Positions 32,233-44,333 are shown, counted from the stretch's first letter. The stretch: DNA of 64,000 bases from Chrysopilus asiliformis (GCA_964034945.1 OZ035960.1:83948148-84012147); one strand, 5' to 3'. The notes: generated from the letters alone by a model not told the origin. Program-made: numbers and translations.

Positions 32233-32418
32233 TGTCAGAGGCCTGGGCGAAATTTAGGAATGGGGAATGCTAAGTACAAAGTATTAAATTAAAACTCGAA
32301 TGTAATAAGAATGCGTCTTTATTCAGCGGATTCACTACAAGACTCCTCATTCTCTCGCCAGTGTTACCTTCCTACATTTCTGGCACTGGTCTCTCAAAAG
32401 ATGGTGAGTCACATGACA
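32233..32418 (-). repeat. 5' LTR of the compact Gypsy
   Basis: 186 bp, matching 28393-28578 base for base as far as I can see, followed by the right GTAT duplicate. Confidence 0.9.
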
Positions 32419-32424
32419 GTATGA

Positions 32425-32860
32425 AGGGTGGCCAGAGATGCAAACCGGTTTTTTGAACCGAACCGAAAACCACTGAACCGTTGAAATTTGAGTGAACCAA
32501 AACCAAACCATAAACCGAATTACTTTGAAAAAAGATGACCGAACCGAACCAAAACCAAACCAGTTTTTAAGACAAATGCTGTAACCGAACCAAAATTCAG
32601 ATTTTTTTAATGGTTCCGCGCGGATCAAATTTGAATTTTTAAGATCAAAATATTCTTATTATTTTCAATTTTCGATCAGACTTGCCATGTGGAATGTTTT
32701 TTTCACTAGAAAGAGTCTTGTGTAAGATCCAAAATCACTACTAGACCATTAACAATTCAGTGAACCAAAATCAAATTTTTTGAATTTTTCAAACCAAATC
32801 AAAACTAAATTTTGAAGTTTTAGCAACCAAAACCAAAATCCAGATTTTCAATTCACCCTT
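32425..32860. repeat. AACCGAACC-rich low-complexity repeat
   Basis: After GGGTGGCCAGAGATGCAAACCGG the sequence is a run of AACCGAACCAAAACC-type words to about 32600 and again in weaker form to about 32850. It resembles a hAT-type MITE related to 1080-1197. No matched end or duplication identified. Beyond it, 32861-33849 holds no gene, only a 16-bp hairpin at about 33225-33262. Confidence 0.4.
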
Positions 32861-33849
32861 ATTTTGTACCACACTCAAGAAACGTTTGGTTTGCATTTCT
32901 GAGGGTGGCATAGAATTTGGTTTGCAGATTGTTAACCGGACAGGAGTTATTTCGCGAAGAGAACTGAAGGAATAGTCAAGGTGTTCTCCATGTCCTCTAT
33001 AAGTTTTTTTCACAATGAACAAAAAAAAAAAAAGAAAATTGAATAGCAAGGGGGAAGGGAGAGGAATTGTAGCGGAGGGTTTAATTCCAAAACACCTAAT
33101 TAAACCCGCATTGAAACATTTTAATTTGACGGATCTAAGAATATGGTTTAGTTTTTTGATCTTGGTGCTAAATTGAGTTACAATATTACGGAAATATCAT
33201 TATTACATACATAATATATTATAATATAGGGATAAACTAAAGATATTTAGTTTATCTCTATACTGTGATTTTGTTAATTTCGGATTTGTTTTTAGTGTCA
33301 AAAATCCAATTTATTTATCTCAGTTTTTTTTCTTATTGCAAATAATATCCAATTGTGTCCGTTATACGTTAAGCCACCAATTTATTTTGTGTTTCGCTTT
33401 TATAAAATATTCCTGAGACTTTCCTCCATAATTGTTTCGGCCACTCACTCTCACGCTACTCATAAATAGGATAAGGTGAAACTGAATTTAGCAACATGTA
33501 CACACAGACACACAGGAACACAGGCACACAATTGCCTAATGAATTTTTCTCATCCAGGACTCAAGTTCTACATAATCTTCTTTAGTATCGTTCTTCTTGG
33601 CGTGAGATTGCTTTTTCTTTTTTGAAAGATGAAGATTAAGTAGATTATAGGTCAATTATACGTTATGATGGCAGACATAAGAAGAGTGTACATCACTAAT
33701 AAAATCAATATAATTTCAGTATTTGTAAAAAACGAATTTTTTTCTAATAAATTATAAAATGTTAAAAATTAAATTTTTGAAATTTTATATACGATCAATG
33801 CGAAATATTGATGTTTAGATCAATAAAATTCAAATTGGATTTTGAGACA

Positions 33850-34013
33850 TCTACTCGTATATATATAAAATCGTTTAACCTGATTAACTGACTGACTGAC
33901 TCACTCATCAACGCCCAAACCCCTGGAGCTAGAAACTTGAAACTTTCACAGTATGTCCCAACCATCACGTAGGCGCTTACTAAGGCGGTGTTTTCCGAAA
34001 TTTTACCGCTAAA
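33850..34013 (+). mobile_element. Helitron-like 5' end fragment
   Basis: Begins TCTACTCGTATATATATAAA followed by ATCGTTTAACCTGA, GACTGACTGACTCACTCATC and CCCAACCATCACGTAGGCGC, to TTTTACCGCTAA. The same sequence in reverse order is at 56490-56632. It abuts the foldback structure on its right. Confidence 0.55.
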
Positions 34014-36278
34014 GAGCCTGTTCACATTGGTTAAAATAGTCCGCCTAAATAAGACAGAAACTGGCAACATTAGGAAGATCATCCTCAAAACTAAAATCTC
34101 CGTTCTCAGAGTTTTAGAGCGGGAGCCGTAGAACAAAAAATAACAACGAACAGTTGACGGGACGAAATATGTTTGAATACCTGGATCTTGATCTAACTAA
34201 GAAAAAATTCTTCTACAGCAACCTTGTCAGGTGGTGCTAAATGGGTGACAGATCGCGTTTTATACCGCGGTTTCGTTGTTAAGAAAAAAAAGAGGAGTTA
34301 ACGGGACAAAATTTATTGCAGGATCTAGATCTTGGTCCAACTAAGAAAAAAATGTTCTACGGCAACCTTGTCAGGTGGTGCTAAATGGGTGACAGATCGC
34401 GTTTTATACCGCGGTTTCGTTGTTAAAAAAAAACGAGGAGTTAACGGGACAAAATTTGTTGCAGCATCTAGATCTTGGTCCAACTAAGAAAAAAATGTTC
34501 TACGGCGACCTTGTCAGGTGGTGCTAAATGGGTGACAGATCGCGATAAATGACATACGTTTTAGTATTTTGGCAAGAGTTCAGTCTAGCGACAATGACGC
34601 TACAGATTTTTGGTGTATAGGGAGGGATAGAGAGAGGCATCCCCTATCCAAAATGTGTATTTTTAGCCGTCGCTCGCCCCCCTTGCCCCCTCCAGGGGCC
34701 CTCAAACTTTGTATGAAACTTTTTTCTGGGGGATGGTAGGGGGGTGTGTGGTACCTCAAATGAAAGGTAATGAAGAGTACATTCCAAAAATATATAGCAT
34801 GATGGGATTTCCCCCCTCACCCTTCGATTTACCCCACGAAGGGGTATAAAAGGGGTATAAATCGAAGGGTGAGGGGGGAAATCCCATCATGCTATATATT
34901 TTTGGAATGTACTCTTCATTACCTTTCATTTGAGGTACCACACACCCCCCTACCACCCCCCAGAAAAAAGTTTCATACAAAGTTTGAGGGCCCCTGGAGG
35001 AGGCAAGGGGGGTGAGCGACGGCTAAAAATACACATTTTGGATAGGGGATGCCTCTCTCTATCCCTCCCTATACAACAAAAATCTGTAGCGTCATTGTCG
35101 CTAGACTGAACTCTTGCCAAAATACTAAAACGTATGTCATTTATCGCGATCTGTCACCCATTTAGCACCACCTGACAAGGTCGCCGTAGAACATTTTTTT
35201 CTTAGTTGGACCAAGATCTAGATGCTGCAACAAATTTTGTCCCGTTAACTCGTCGTTTTTTTTTTTAACAACGAAACCGCGGTATAAAACGCGATCTGTC
35301 ACCCATTTAGCACCACCTGACAAGGTTGCCGTAGAACATTTTTTTCTTAGTTGGACCAAGATCTAGATGCTGCAACAAATTTTGTCCCGTTAACTCGTCG
35401 TTTTTTTTTTTAACAACGAAACCGCGGTATAAAACGCGATCTGTCACCCATTTAGCACCACCTGACAAGGTCGCCGTAGAACATTTTTTTCTTAGTTGGA
35501 CCAAGATCTAGATGCTGCAATAAATTTTGTCCCGTTAACTCCTCGTTTTTTTTTAACAACGAAACCGCGGTATAAAACGCGATCTGTCACCCATTTAGCA
35601 CCACCTGACAAGGTTGCCGTAGAACATTTTTTTCTTAGTTGGACCAAGATCTAGATGCTGCAACAAATTTTGTCCCGTTAACTCGTCGTTTTTTTTTTTT
35701 AACAACGAAACCGCGGTATAAAACGCGATCTGTCACCCATTTAGCACCACCTGACAAAGTTGCCGTAGAACATTTTTTTCTTAGTTGGACCAAGATCTAG
35801 ATGCTGCAACAAATTTTGTCCCGTTAACTCGTCGTTTTTTTTGTTTAACAACGAAACCGCGGTATAAAACGCGATCTGTCACCCATTTAGCACCACCTGA
35901 CAAGGTTGCTGTAGAACATTTTTTTCTTAGTTAGATCAAGATCCAGGTATTCAAACATATTTCGTCCCGTCAACTGTTCGTTGTTATTTTTTGTTCTACG
36001 GCTCCCGGGCTATTTCGCCTGTCGTGCTCTGATTGGTTGGCTGCCACATTGAATGTGTTCCATTGCCATTATTGTTTCGGTTGTCGTCAATGCAACACGT
36101 CGCAGAGCAAAAGGCAACCACGTGTTACTTGCAATTCTTTAGAAATGTTCCGTTCCCCAAATATTTCACGCCAGTCTGATTGCTCACAGCTACAGGTTCA
36201 AATAGTCTCAATCTGAACACGAGCAATATTTCATCCGTCCTATTTAGGCGGACTATTTCAACCAATCTGTACAGGCTC
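34014..36278. mobile_element. Foldback-type element: inverted arrays of ~145-bp repeats around a shared core
   Basis: Outer ends GAGCCTGT (34014) and ACAGGCTC (36278) are inverted, and the following ATTGGTT-AAATAGTCCGCCTAAATA is shared by both. The left arm has three ~144-bp units (CTTGTCAGGTGGTGCTAAAT near 34222, 34366 and 34509). The right arm has six inverted units of ~146 bp between about 35140 and 35930. Between them is a core: left 34560-34830, spacer 34831-34858, right 34859-35130, nearly perfectly inverted. Units contain GGTGACAGATCGCG and CCGCGGTTTCGTTGTTAA. There is no coding and no certain target duplication. It resembles Foldback/Galileo-like elements, but the class is inference. 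Confidence 0.75.
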
Positions 36279-36600
36279 AAATGGATGTTTGTCTGTCTGT
36301 CTGTCTGTTTGAAATTACAAAACTCAAAAACTACTGGACCTACTTAGATTTTCAAAACCTGAGACGGAAGGTCCTGTGAGGATAACGCAAATATCCTTTT
36401 TCCCATTTTTATCGCAAAAACTGCTTTGGGAGGTTTTCAGGGTTGCTTATCACGAATCTGGTGTTGAAATTTCAAAATTCGAAACGGAAGGTCCTGTAAG
36501 GATAACGTTTTTTCCCAAAAGTTTTTTAGGTTATTTATGGTTTTTTGGCATTCTAAAATTTATACAAAAAACTTTAAGCTGGCAACGAAGGGTCGGCTAG
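36279..36600 (+). mobile_element. Helitron-like 3' portion ending CTAG
   Basis: Starts AAATGGATGTTTGTCTGTC, then CTCAAAAACTACTGGACC and one to two 122-bp-type units (ACGGAAGGTCCTGTRAGGATAACG at about 36364 and 36485). It ends AACGAAGGGTCGGCTAG followed by T at 36601. The CTAG-T end is the usual Helitron terminus. It is the same family as 1-838. Confidence 0.6.
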
Positions 36601-36601
36601 T

Positions 36602-37720
36602 AAGTAATAAAATCAACTAAAACTAGCTATATATATATGAATTTCGAAGTAAATTTAATCCGATCGATGCTTTGGTTAGATTGCATCCAATATTTTATTT
36701 AAATTATGTGCATATAAATTGTTCATCGAAAAATCTTGAAACGGAGAAATTTTTTTATTGATTTTCTTTATTATTGTTACTATTGCATTCAATGAATTTG
36801 CGTTGAATTCGTTGAAATATTAAATAAGGGATGGTGGCGCATAATCTACTAGTATAAAAATTGAAGCTATGTGAAGAGTGTAGTATAAAATTTCATTGGA
36901 TTGTGTATATACCCATTGAAACGAAAGGAAAATATCTTTAAATAAATGTCATGAGAGTCACTGGGGGTAAAGAGAAAGGAAATGAGAACTCAATAAAATT
37001 GCGAGTAATCTTATTTACCCAGACGTCTTATCCACTTTTCTATTGAATTTAAAATAGGGGAAACCAACCCACTTAGCTCATCGAACGGAACCTTCTATTC
37101 CTGTTTCTTTTCCCTGTGTCTTGCTATTGCTGATGCTGGGATTCTTAAGGAAAATATTATATAAAAAATCCCATCTTTATTTGCTTCCTTCTTTGTATAA
37201 TCTTTAGGGATGACAAGAGCGAATGAAATTGGTGAAATATTTTTATTAAAAATATTCTTGAATTTCATTCAATTTATTTAGTTGGGTTGAGAGAAATTGT
37301 AGAGCATTCAATCTAGGAATCTGTTATTTACCACTCATTTTTTTAATATAAGATAAGTGACAGTTAACGGCCGAAAATTACTTAACATTACGAAGAACTG
37401 GGGTGACCATACGTCCCGGAATGGCCGGGACCGTTCCAAATTTGGGTATGTTATCACGGCCCCCCAGAAATTAAACTTTTGTCTCGGATTTCTCAATTTG
37501 ATGTTATAATTTATTAAATACCAGAAAAAAAACTATCATTAAGTAAGCAAATCATGCTGGGGTTGCTTTACATTACATTTTGTTGGTCTGCTACATTTTT
37601 TTGCATCGCAAAAAAAAATAATTATATTGTTGACAGAATAGACTTAAAACATATTTAACACTTAAAACAAAATTTCTAGAACGTTTTGTACAATTGAATG
37701 AATGAATTTTTCAGATGGGT
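36602..37720. other. No gene seen; possible hAT end
   Basis: AT-rich sequence. At 37399-37425 GGGGTGACCATACGTCCCGG followed by GGCCGGGAC resembles a widespread hAT-MITE end, but I did not find its partner. Confidence 0.35.
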
Positions 37721-37724
37721 GTTT

Positions 37725-38480
37725 TCGAGCATCGCGGTTAATGATAAAAAATACCTCTCATCTTCTGAGAAAAATACTTGATCTAGCATTACTACCGAAA
37801 TACTTAAATCATTTTGGCTTCAACGTTTTCCATCATAGGCTCAAGCTATTTTATCAGTTAATCAAAAAAATATGGATATTTTGAGTACTATGGCTGATAA
37901 ATTAGTAGAAATGTCGAAATCAGAAATTTGTGTTTTTTCTTCCAACATTCATTCTAAATGCAAATCTTTGGAAAACCAAATCAAGTTGTTGACAGTACAA
38001 GTGACCAATTTAAGCCGTTCGCCTTTTCCCAATCGACCAAATTATGGAGACAGAAGTAGAATTCGATTTGGTTCTGGCGGAAGTTTTTATTTCTACCATT
38101 ATAATTTCAAAAACAAGGCTCATAAATGTATCAAGCTTACAGCTTTAACTCAAATTCATCGGAAAACTAATTGGCCATTTGATCGTGGCGACCGATTAAT
38201 CTAGCGTAAATTCTTTTTGTTTTCGATAATAATCTGTTTTTATCTTGTTGACACTGGAGCTGATGTTTCTGCATATCCAGTATCGTATTTAAAAAAAAAG
38301 AAATTATTTAACTTTATCGTCCTTAAAGCTTTTTGCTCCGAATGGTTCTAAAATAAATACTTTTAATCGTGTACTGTTTAGTTTAGATCTTGGACTTAGA
38401 CGTAAATTTTCTTTTCCTTTTAAATTGCACGTCCTATTTTAGGCGCTGATTTTCTCAATCATTTCGGTTTATGGGTTTAT
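37725..38480 (+). pseudogene. Decayed Gypsy gag-protease relic
   Basis: Pieces in changing frames line up with one retroelement. FWLQRFPS, a stop, then AQAILSVNQKN and MDILSTMADKLVEMS (about 37806-37922) match the Gag C-terminal helix of a common arthropod Gypsy type. Then come LENQIKLLTVQVTNLS and FYFYHYNFKNKAHKC (to about 38130), the degraded equivalent of the Trp-Tyr-His...Cys box before protease. LVDTGADVSAYPVS (about 38243-38284) is an aspartyl protease active site. A frameshifted PILGADFLNHFGL (about 38430-38470) is the second protease motif. Several stops and shifts make it inactive. Nothing of RT is visible downstream. Confidence 0.7.
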
Positions 38481-40052
38481 CATAAACCGTCACACAGTGG
38501 CGCGTTTTAGCTTTTGGGGAGTTAAAAATTTGTAACTTTTGAGCCAATGAGTATTTTTGAATGTAGTTTTTTAAATTGTTATCTCCATCCATATTTGAAA
38601 ACTTAAAGGGTCTTTATCTTGAGAACCGTATGCAAAATTTATTACAACAAAAAATCTGTAGAACACGATTTTACACAAGTCTCAATATGTACATCAAAAT
38701 TCAACCCGAGCAACTTTTTTGATTCCTGACCTTCTTCTGAAAGTTCTTTAAGTGGTAAAATGTTTTTTTTTTTCAAGAATATGGTGTTAGAATTTCAAAA
38801 AATTTTTTTTTTCAAAAGTTTTAAAGTTGTTTTTTTTTTGTTTTTTGGTGCAAAAAAAAACTCAGCAAGAAACTCTCGGCAACGGTGGGTATGCAAGCGT
38901 ATATCCGACTTCGAAATGCCAAAATTTTCTCCTGTAATGCATATCTTTTAGACATTTTAATTATAGCGCCTGTTTTCCATTAAAACGGTTTGGTTTGCCT
39001 TTGTTGCTTTAAATAATTTTTTCATTGTCAACCCAAACAGAGAAAAAAAGGAATAACAACAGATGTCTCTCTCATGTGTTTATTATAATAAAATAAATGC
39101 TTTTAAGGGCTCATCTTATGTTATTTTTTATGTTTTAAGCGTATGCGGAGGTTAATCGCTATGTTAGGAGCTTTCGGTCATAGACCCTAGTTTTCTAAAA
39201 AAAAATTATGGCAACCCTAGCAGGTAAATTCTTTTGAGAAAAAATTCTGAGAAAACTGAGCCGCTGGTGCAATTTTTTTTCTGTCAAGGTCAATATGTTT
39301 AGTGATTATGAAATTACAACACTAGATTGCACAATTTCGGAACAAATAACCCTATTGATAAGTCGTATTATAATTACAACCAAATTTTTTGATTTCCATA
39401 GGAAATGTGACAATCTTTTAAATCTTAGGTTATATGAAATAAAAAACTATTATAAAATCATAGGGAGGTGCGCCATATAATTTGATTCTAATAGCTTTGC
39501 CTACACATTGTTCCATATGTCAAGGAGATCGATAATGGTAAATCCACTGCAATTGTGAATTAATTGCTTGCTGATACGATACTCGTTTGTAATTTATTAT
39601 GTTAAATGAATTTGGTCACTCGAACGTGAAAATCTGTTTTAATTGCTTAATGGCGGAGGAAGAATCCAAACATGCAGTAATCGTTTTAGCCTTCAACTAG
39701 CTGCACACGTCGTAGAGCAATACATCAGGCATTATTCTGTTTAAGAGCAAACCAAAATATCTTGGTTTCAGATCGAAGAGCTATAAATATAACAAATATG
39801 TATTTATTGTTTCGAGCTTATGGTAAAGTTAAATTACATTCTATACTTGTATTAGTTAAGATATTGTCTTTCAAGTTAAAACTTAAAATGAGAAACGTAA
39901 ATACATACTTATATGGGTGAGATGATATAATCTTTTTAAGTAAGCCATAGTAGAGGTGTTCACTTCACCTCGCAAAACCGTCGCAAACTTCGAAAACAGA
40001 GTTTTTGGCCCAGTTTGCGAAGTTTTCGATGATTATAAAATCAACCTTATAT
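38481..40052. other. No gene seen
   Basis: AT-rich; short frames with poly-Phe/Lys bias only. No motif, RNA gene or paired repeat supported. Confidence 0.45.
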
Positions 40053-40713
40053 ACACGGGAAAAAATACGCATAGTAATCGTTCCTATAAGATATGGGAAA
40101 GCGATTATAGGAGTCATTGCACCATTTTGTAGCAAAGGCTTCCATAAATATTGGAACTAGTCCTAGTTTTCGTTGAATCATTACTATGTAAGGGCTGATA
40201 GAAAAATGTACACATTCCAACAAAAGTGGCACCCGTTCCTAGTTTTTATTGGAGACATTCCTATACTGAGGGAATAACAATGCTATATTATGGAATGAAA
40301 TCGTGACTCCAATATAATTTAGGACTCAGTCCTACAAAGAAAATGAAATGAATCCTAAATGTTCGCGGACTCATTCCTATGCAAATAGGAATCAGCGAAT
40401 ATTATAATTCAAGCCGATTTTCCTTTACAAAAGGGAATGTCGCCCTATTTTTTGTCGTAACATGTCTAACATATACAATAATATCTCCCATGTAACACGT
40501 TGGAGTCTTTGCCATAATTTTGGGAATGGTTACGCAAAAAAAAGAATACGACCACTTTTTTGTTGGAATGTATCCTAAAAAATTTGGGAGCTGTCACAAC
40601 TTTTTTATAGGAATGACTCCCATATTTGGCCACCATATTTATGTTTTTCCCCATAAATATGGGACTGGAGCATGCGATTTTGGTGGAACGGTTCCTATGT
40701 GTTTTTTCCGTGT
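40053..40713 (+). mobile_element. Dispersed repeat family C, copy 2 (most complete ends)
   Basis: Begins ACACGGGAAAAAA and ends TTTTTTCCGTGT, an approximately 12-bp inverted repeat. Interior words GGAGTCATTGC, GGACTCAGTCCT, GGACTCATTCC and GGAATGACTCC recur every 50-100 bp. Shares its whole order of blocks with copies 1 and 3. No coding. The superfamily is not clear, because I see no certain target duplication. Confidence 0.7.
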
Positions 40714-40978
40714 AGAACATATATAGCATTGGATATCTAACAGGATGGTCAAATGTAGATTAAAATTAATATTTATCACAATTTAAGAAAATATTTATTT
40801 AAAAAAAATAGGTGTAACAAACTACAAAAAGGAGCAGCACAAATCAAACAATAAAAACATATAATTAAACTAAATATACTTATAATAAATAATAAATTAC
40901 AAAAAAAAATAGAAGAACCAAAAAAAAATTATCTAAAATACTTAGATATGCGCATCCAAACGATAAACCTGTATAATA

Positions 40979-41386
40979 TGGTAAGTGCGGGTATTGTGGA
41001 CCACCGTTCCTATTTTTACTCATATGAGGCAACTAAAAGATTTTTTTTTAAAAACAGCAGTTTGTTATCCAAGAGATAATCGTAAAATTAAAAAAATACT
41101 GATCTGATGATTTTTTGTCTTTTTAAATCGAAAAATGTGAAAATTGACACAATCAGTCAATTTGGTTTTGGTGCGGGTAATGTGAACCAATGTTGTGTGC
41201 TCAGATCACACAAATCAATTCTCTTTTGACCTTCCACCAAAAAATTCAATGCAAACAATTGGTTTCACAGATCAAGTGTCGCCGGTGCATGTTTCAACAT
41301 GAACTCGAATTAATTCCCTCGTACAGTTTTTGAGATATTGCAGTGGTCCATATTACGCGCCTGGTCCGCAATACCCGCACTTACCA
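40979..41386. mobile_element. TA-flanked MITE
   Basis: TGGTAAGTGCGGGTATTG at the left is matched in reverse complement at the right (then GGACC with one mismatch). TA flanks both sides (40977-40978 and 41387-41388). 408 bp, non-coding. TA duplication suggests a Tc1/mariner-type MITE. Confidence 0.75.
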
Positions 41387-41528
41387 TACTGTGTGTCACA
41401 CACAAAAATTCGTATGAAATTGTTTAATTTTGGAAATCAGGATTTTTAATTAGAATATTTAACCTGGCAACGATAATTTCTTAGTGCAGCAACGGAACCG
41501 AGTGGAACCGAGGCATCTATCAAAAGTA

Positions 41529-42308
41529 AGGGGTCTTTCTATAAGGATGCTCAAAGTTTGTTAGGTTATAGCGGCCAACATCTGTCAAATTTGTTGTGAA
41601 TTGTTCAGTATGTAGTGTATATCAAATCACCATGCAACAACGTGTGCAAATCATCAAATTTTATTTTCAAAATCAGTGCTCAAAATCATCTTTAGCGGGG
41701 CTAAAGGAATGAATGGATATGTGAACAAGCAAAATTGTCGGATTTGGGGCGATACCAATCCACAAGAGATACACCAGCACCAAATGCGTCCCGAGAAAGT
41801 CACTGTTTGGTGTGAATTTTGGTCTGGTGAAATCATCGGTCCGTACTTCTTCCAAAACGAAACTGGCATTGCCATAACCGTCAACAGCGAGCGCTTCATA
41901 TCGATGATAAGTAACTTCTTGTTGCCTAAACTGGATGATATGGATATCGAAATATGTGGTTCCAACAGGACGGCGCTACATGCCACACGGCGAATGCCAC
42001 GATGGACATTCTGCACGACCGATTTCAGGACATGGTTATGTCGCGCGGCGGTGACGTGAACTGGCCATCGAGATCGTGCGATTTAACGCTTTGTGACTTC
42101 TTCCTTTGGGACTATCCTTAATCGCAGGTCTATGCGAATAAGCCGCAAACAATGGATGCTCTCAAAGCCCACATAACGAACGACATCCAGCAAATTAAAA
42201 ATATGCCATAATATATTCTTTCAAACAAAAAAAAAAATGAATGGATATCTCACACACAACTTGTATTATTTACCTTTAGAAATGGAGCGTCCTTATTGAA
42301 AGACCCGT
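41529..42308 (+). mobile_element. Tc1-like (DD41D-type) deletion derivative
   Basis: Ends AGGGGTCTTTCTATAAGGA and its near reverse complement (three visible mismatches), flanked by TA (41527-41528 and 42309-42310). It encodes a broken transposase related to the ones at 51280-52035 and 58434-58720. Confidence 0.75.
41632..42212 (+). pseudogene. Broken Tc1-like transposase, related to DD41D 'rosa' type
   Basis: MQQRVQIIKFYFQNQCSKSS (from the ATG at 41632) is the N-terminal start of the HTH region. It runs to a stop after GLKE. An internal deletion then joins it, out of frame, to NGYVNKQNCRIW, KVTVWCEFW and IIGPYFF of the catalytic domain. A one-base shift near 41950 moves to MWFQQDGATCHTA (second catalytic Asp), and SCDLTLCDFFLWDY follows, where the usual TPLD is LCD. 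A stop follows. The first catalytic Asp motif (SDEAHF) is deleted. No function is possible without several repairs. The reading of domains rests on similarity to the better copy at 51280. Confidence 0.75.
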
Positions 42309-42470
42309 TATATGCTTAGACTGAATGCACTACAGTACATCTAAAATTTAGATGAATGCGGCATCATGGATTTTTACTAATATAAACATTTGTAAGGCAC
42401 GCGAGTATCACCAGCAGGAAAAATGTGTGCTCTCAGGCAAGAATGAAGAAATCGATCCAAACTTCTCTTA

Positions 42471-42906
42471 AGTAGGCTACACATCTATCAGTTTTTGATC
42501 AGTCGCGACTGTTACGGCACTTGTGAGTTTTCCATAAGTTTTTTACATCTAGTTATGCGTTCACATCTATCAGTTGCAACTGACAGTTTTTTGTGAAAAT
42601 TTTCCATTCATTTTGATTGTAGAGTTCAAAAAATACCGGTGGATAATAAAGAGAGAGCGTGTGTATGCAATATTATTGCATTAAATTCAAAAAATAATAT
42701 TTGGTTCTATTCTAATGCGATACGACTGAAGCGACTGACGCGAACGTTTACACCAATCAGTTGGGTATCAGGTTTGTTAGAAAAACTGATCTGCCCACGA
42801 ATTTTTTCGTGGTTGCCCATCAGTCGTCTGATTTTACGTTCACACCAATCAGTTTCCCATCAGTTTCCTAAAAACTGATGGAAAATTGATAGATGTGTAG
42901 CCTACT
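42471..42906. mobile_element. Harbinger-type MITE with TTA target duplication
   Basis: AGTAGGCTACACATCTATCA at the left is matched by TGATAGATGTGTAGCCTACT at the right, and TTA flanks both (42468-42470 and 42907-42909). A TWA duplication suggests PIF/Harbinger. The interior repeats CATCAGT/ATCAGTTT words. No coding. Confidence 0.8.
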
Positions 42907-43014
42907 TTAGAGGCACATTTTTGTGAAAAAACAAAATCGTGAGTAATTGATTTTTATTAATTCAGAATTTTATATTAAAAATACTTCTACCATTACCTAT
43001 CTATCTACACTCTA

Positions 43015-43420
43015 AACCAGCCGCTCTTTTCCCAGTGAATTTCCCAGCAAAATTTTATTTGGATTTTACTGGGGAAAACAGTAAATATTCTCTTTTTACT
43101 GTTTTCCCAGAAAAATTTACTGAACATTTCACTGATAACACAGTAAATTTTTACTGTGGAATCATTGATTTCGTTCCAGTATTTTATATTTTTTCCGTTT
43201 TCCAAAAAATTCTGACTCAATTGTTACCAAAAGCAAACCAGAGAGGTTTTTAAGATTTTACAGTGATTCCAGTAAATTTTACTAGGATTCTTAGTAAAAA
43301 TTGGTATTATTCCGGTTCCTTTGGGGTTTCCAGAATGAGAATTTCACTGGGAATACAATCCAATATTTACTGGGAGAAACAGTAAATTTTATTTACTGGG
43401 AGAGAACAGTAAAATTGGCT
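43015..43420. repeat. Cluster of CAGTAAAT/ATTTACTG inverted words
   Basis: TTTTACTGGGGAAAACAGTA, TTTACTGGGAGAAACAGTAA and similar words recur at about 43066, 43108, 43138, 43366 and 43395 in both orientations. Probably a MITE with many subterminal repeats. The ends were not resolved. 43421-44333 holds no gene. Confidence 0.45.
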
Positions 43421-44333
43421 ATACATTTTTTAAGAGACTACTCCCTACTCCCTCCTATACAAATTGAACAGTTTTTTGTATTCTTGTTTTTGTCATGGAA
43501 AATGTGTTTAGAATGTGATTTTACATAACTTTTCCATACATCAAAATTCAATCGAACCATTATTCTCCACCTCCCACATACAAACACATATTTTTTGCGA
43601 GTTTATCGAAAACAGTAAATTTGTTCCCCACATTTTTCTTGCTAAAATATATATTTAAAAAGTTTTAAATAAAGATAAGAAATCATATCTCAAAAAAATG
43701 TGTTTTACTTACACGAATATTATATTATACTTGATTTTTTTTTATTAATTAGCGATGCGTAGCTATTTAATATTACATTAATATTAGCTAGTAACTTACT
43801 TGTAACCAATTGGTGCTCATCAAATCACACCTGCCCATACAGGACGTTATTCTATAGAAGATCATAATTTCCGTTGGCTTTGTACAGAAGGAAATAGAAA
43901 AATAAATGGGAAAACGATAAAAAAATACATAAATCAGTTACAACAATCTGGCTTCAACACTGGGGGAGAAATATTCAAAAGAACTACTATATAAAACCAT
44001 TATTAATTTAAAACCAAATTGTGACGGCAGATAACAATAGACGATAGACAACTCAATTTATGTACTGTCTTTTAAATTTTTTTATTTCCCTATGAAGTAG
44101 ATAACGTAGTATAAAAATAAATGTGTATAAAAATAACATTTTCCGAGCATTCCTTAATTGATCAAATTTCGCTTCTCCCAGAGAATTCTCCAATTTGCTG
44201 TTCTAGCAACGACATGGTCAAAAGATACAAAAACGCGATTTTAATAGACACTATATCGAAGATATTTGAAATTGCTTTTAAAAATTGGTTTTTGACTTTA
44301 TCCTATTGAAATTTAATATTTAATCTTTGACAG

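Larger units (their letters stand above)
28393..32418 (-). mobile_element. Compact, internally deleted Ty3/Gypsy element
   Basis: Two 186-bp LTRs (28393-28578 and 32233-32418) begin TGTCAGAGGCC and end CACATGACA. The 4-bp target duplication GTAT lies at 28389-28392 and 32419-32422. The LTRs look identical by eye. Coding is on the minus strand, a single frame lacking RT, RNase H and the integrase core. The region directly after the 5' LTR has no canonical primer site abutting it (a TGG starts about 10 nt in). A purine-rich stretch, AGGAGAGGCCGAG, precedes the 3' LTR. A MITE at 31280-31868 sits in the leader. Recent mobilisation must have used another element's enzymes. Confidence 0.9.

Noticed and set aside
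35162..35504. Two near-identical 65-codon frames (MVQLRKKCSTATLSGG...)
   Set aside because: They are readings of the ~145-bp tandem units in the foldback arm; one ends in the next and neither has a domain.
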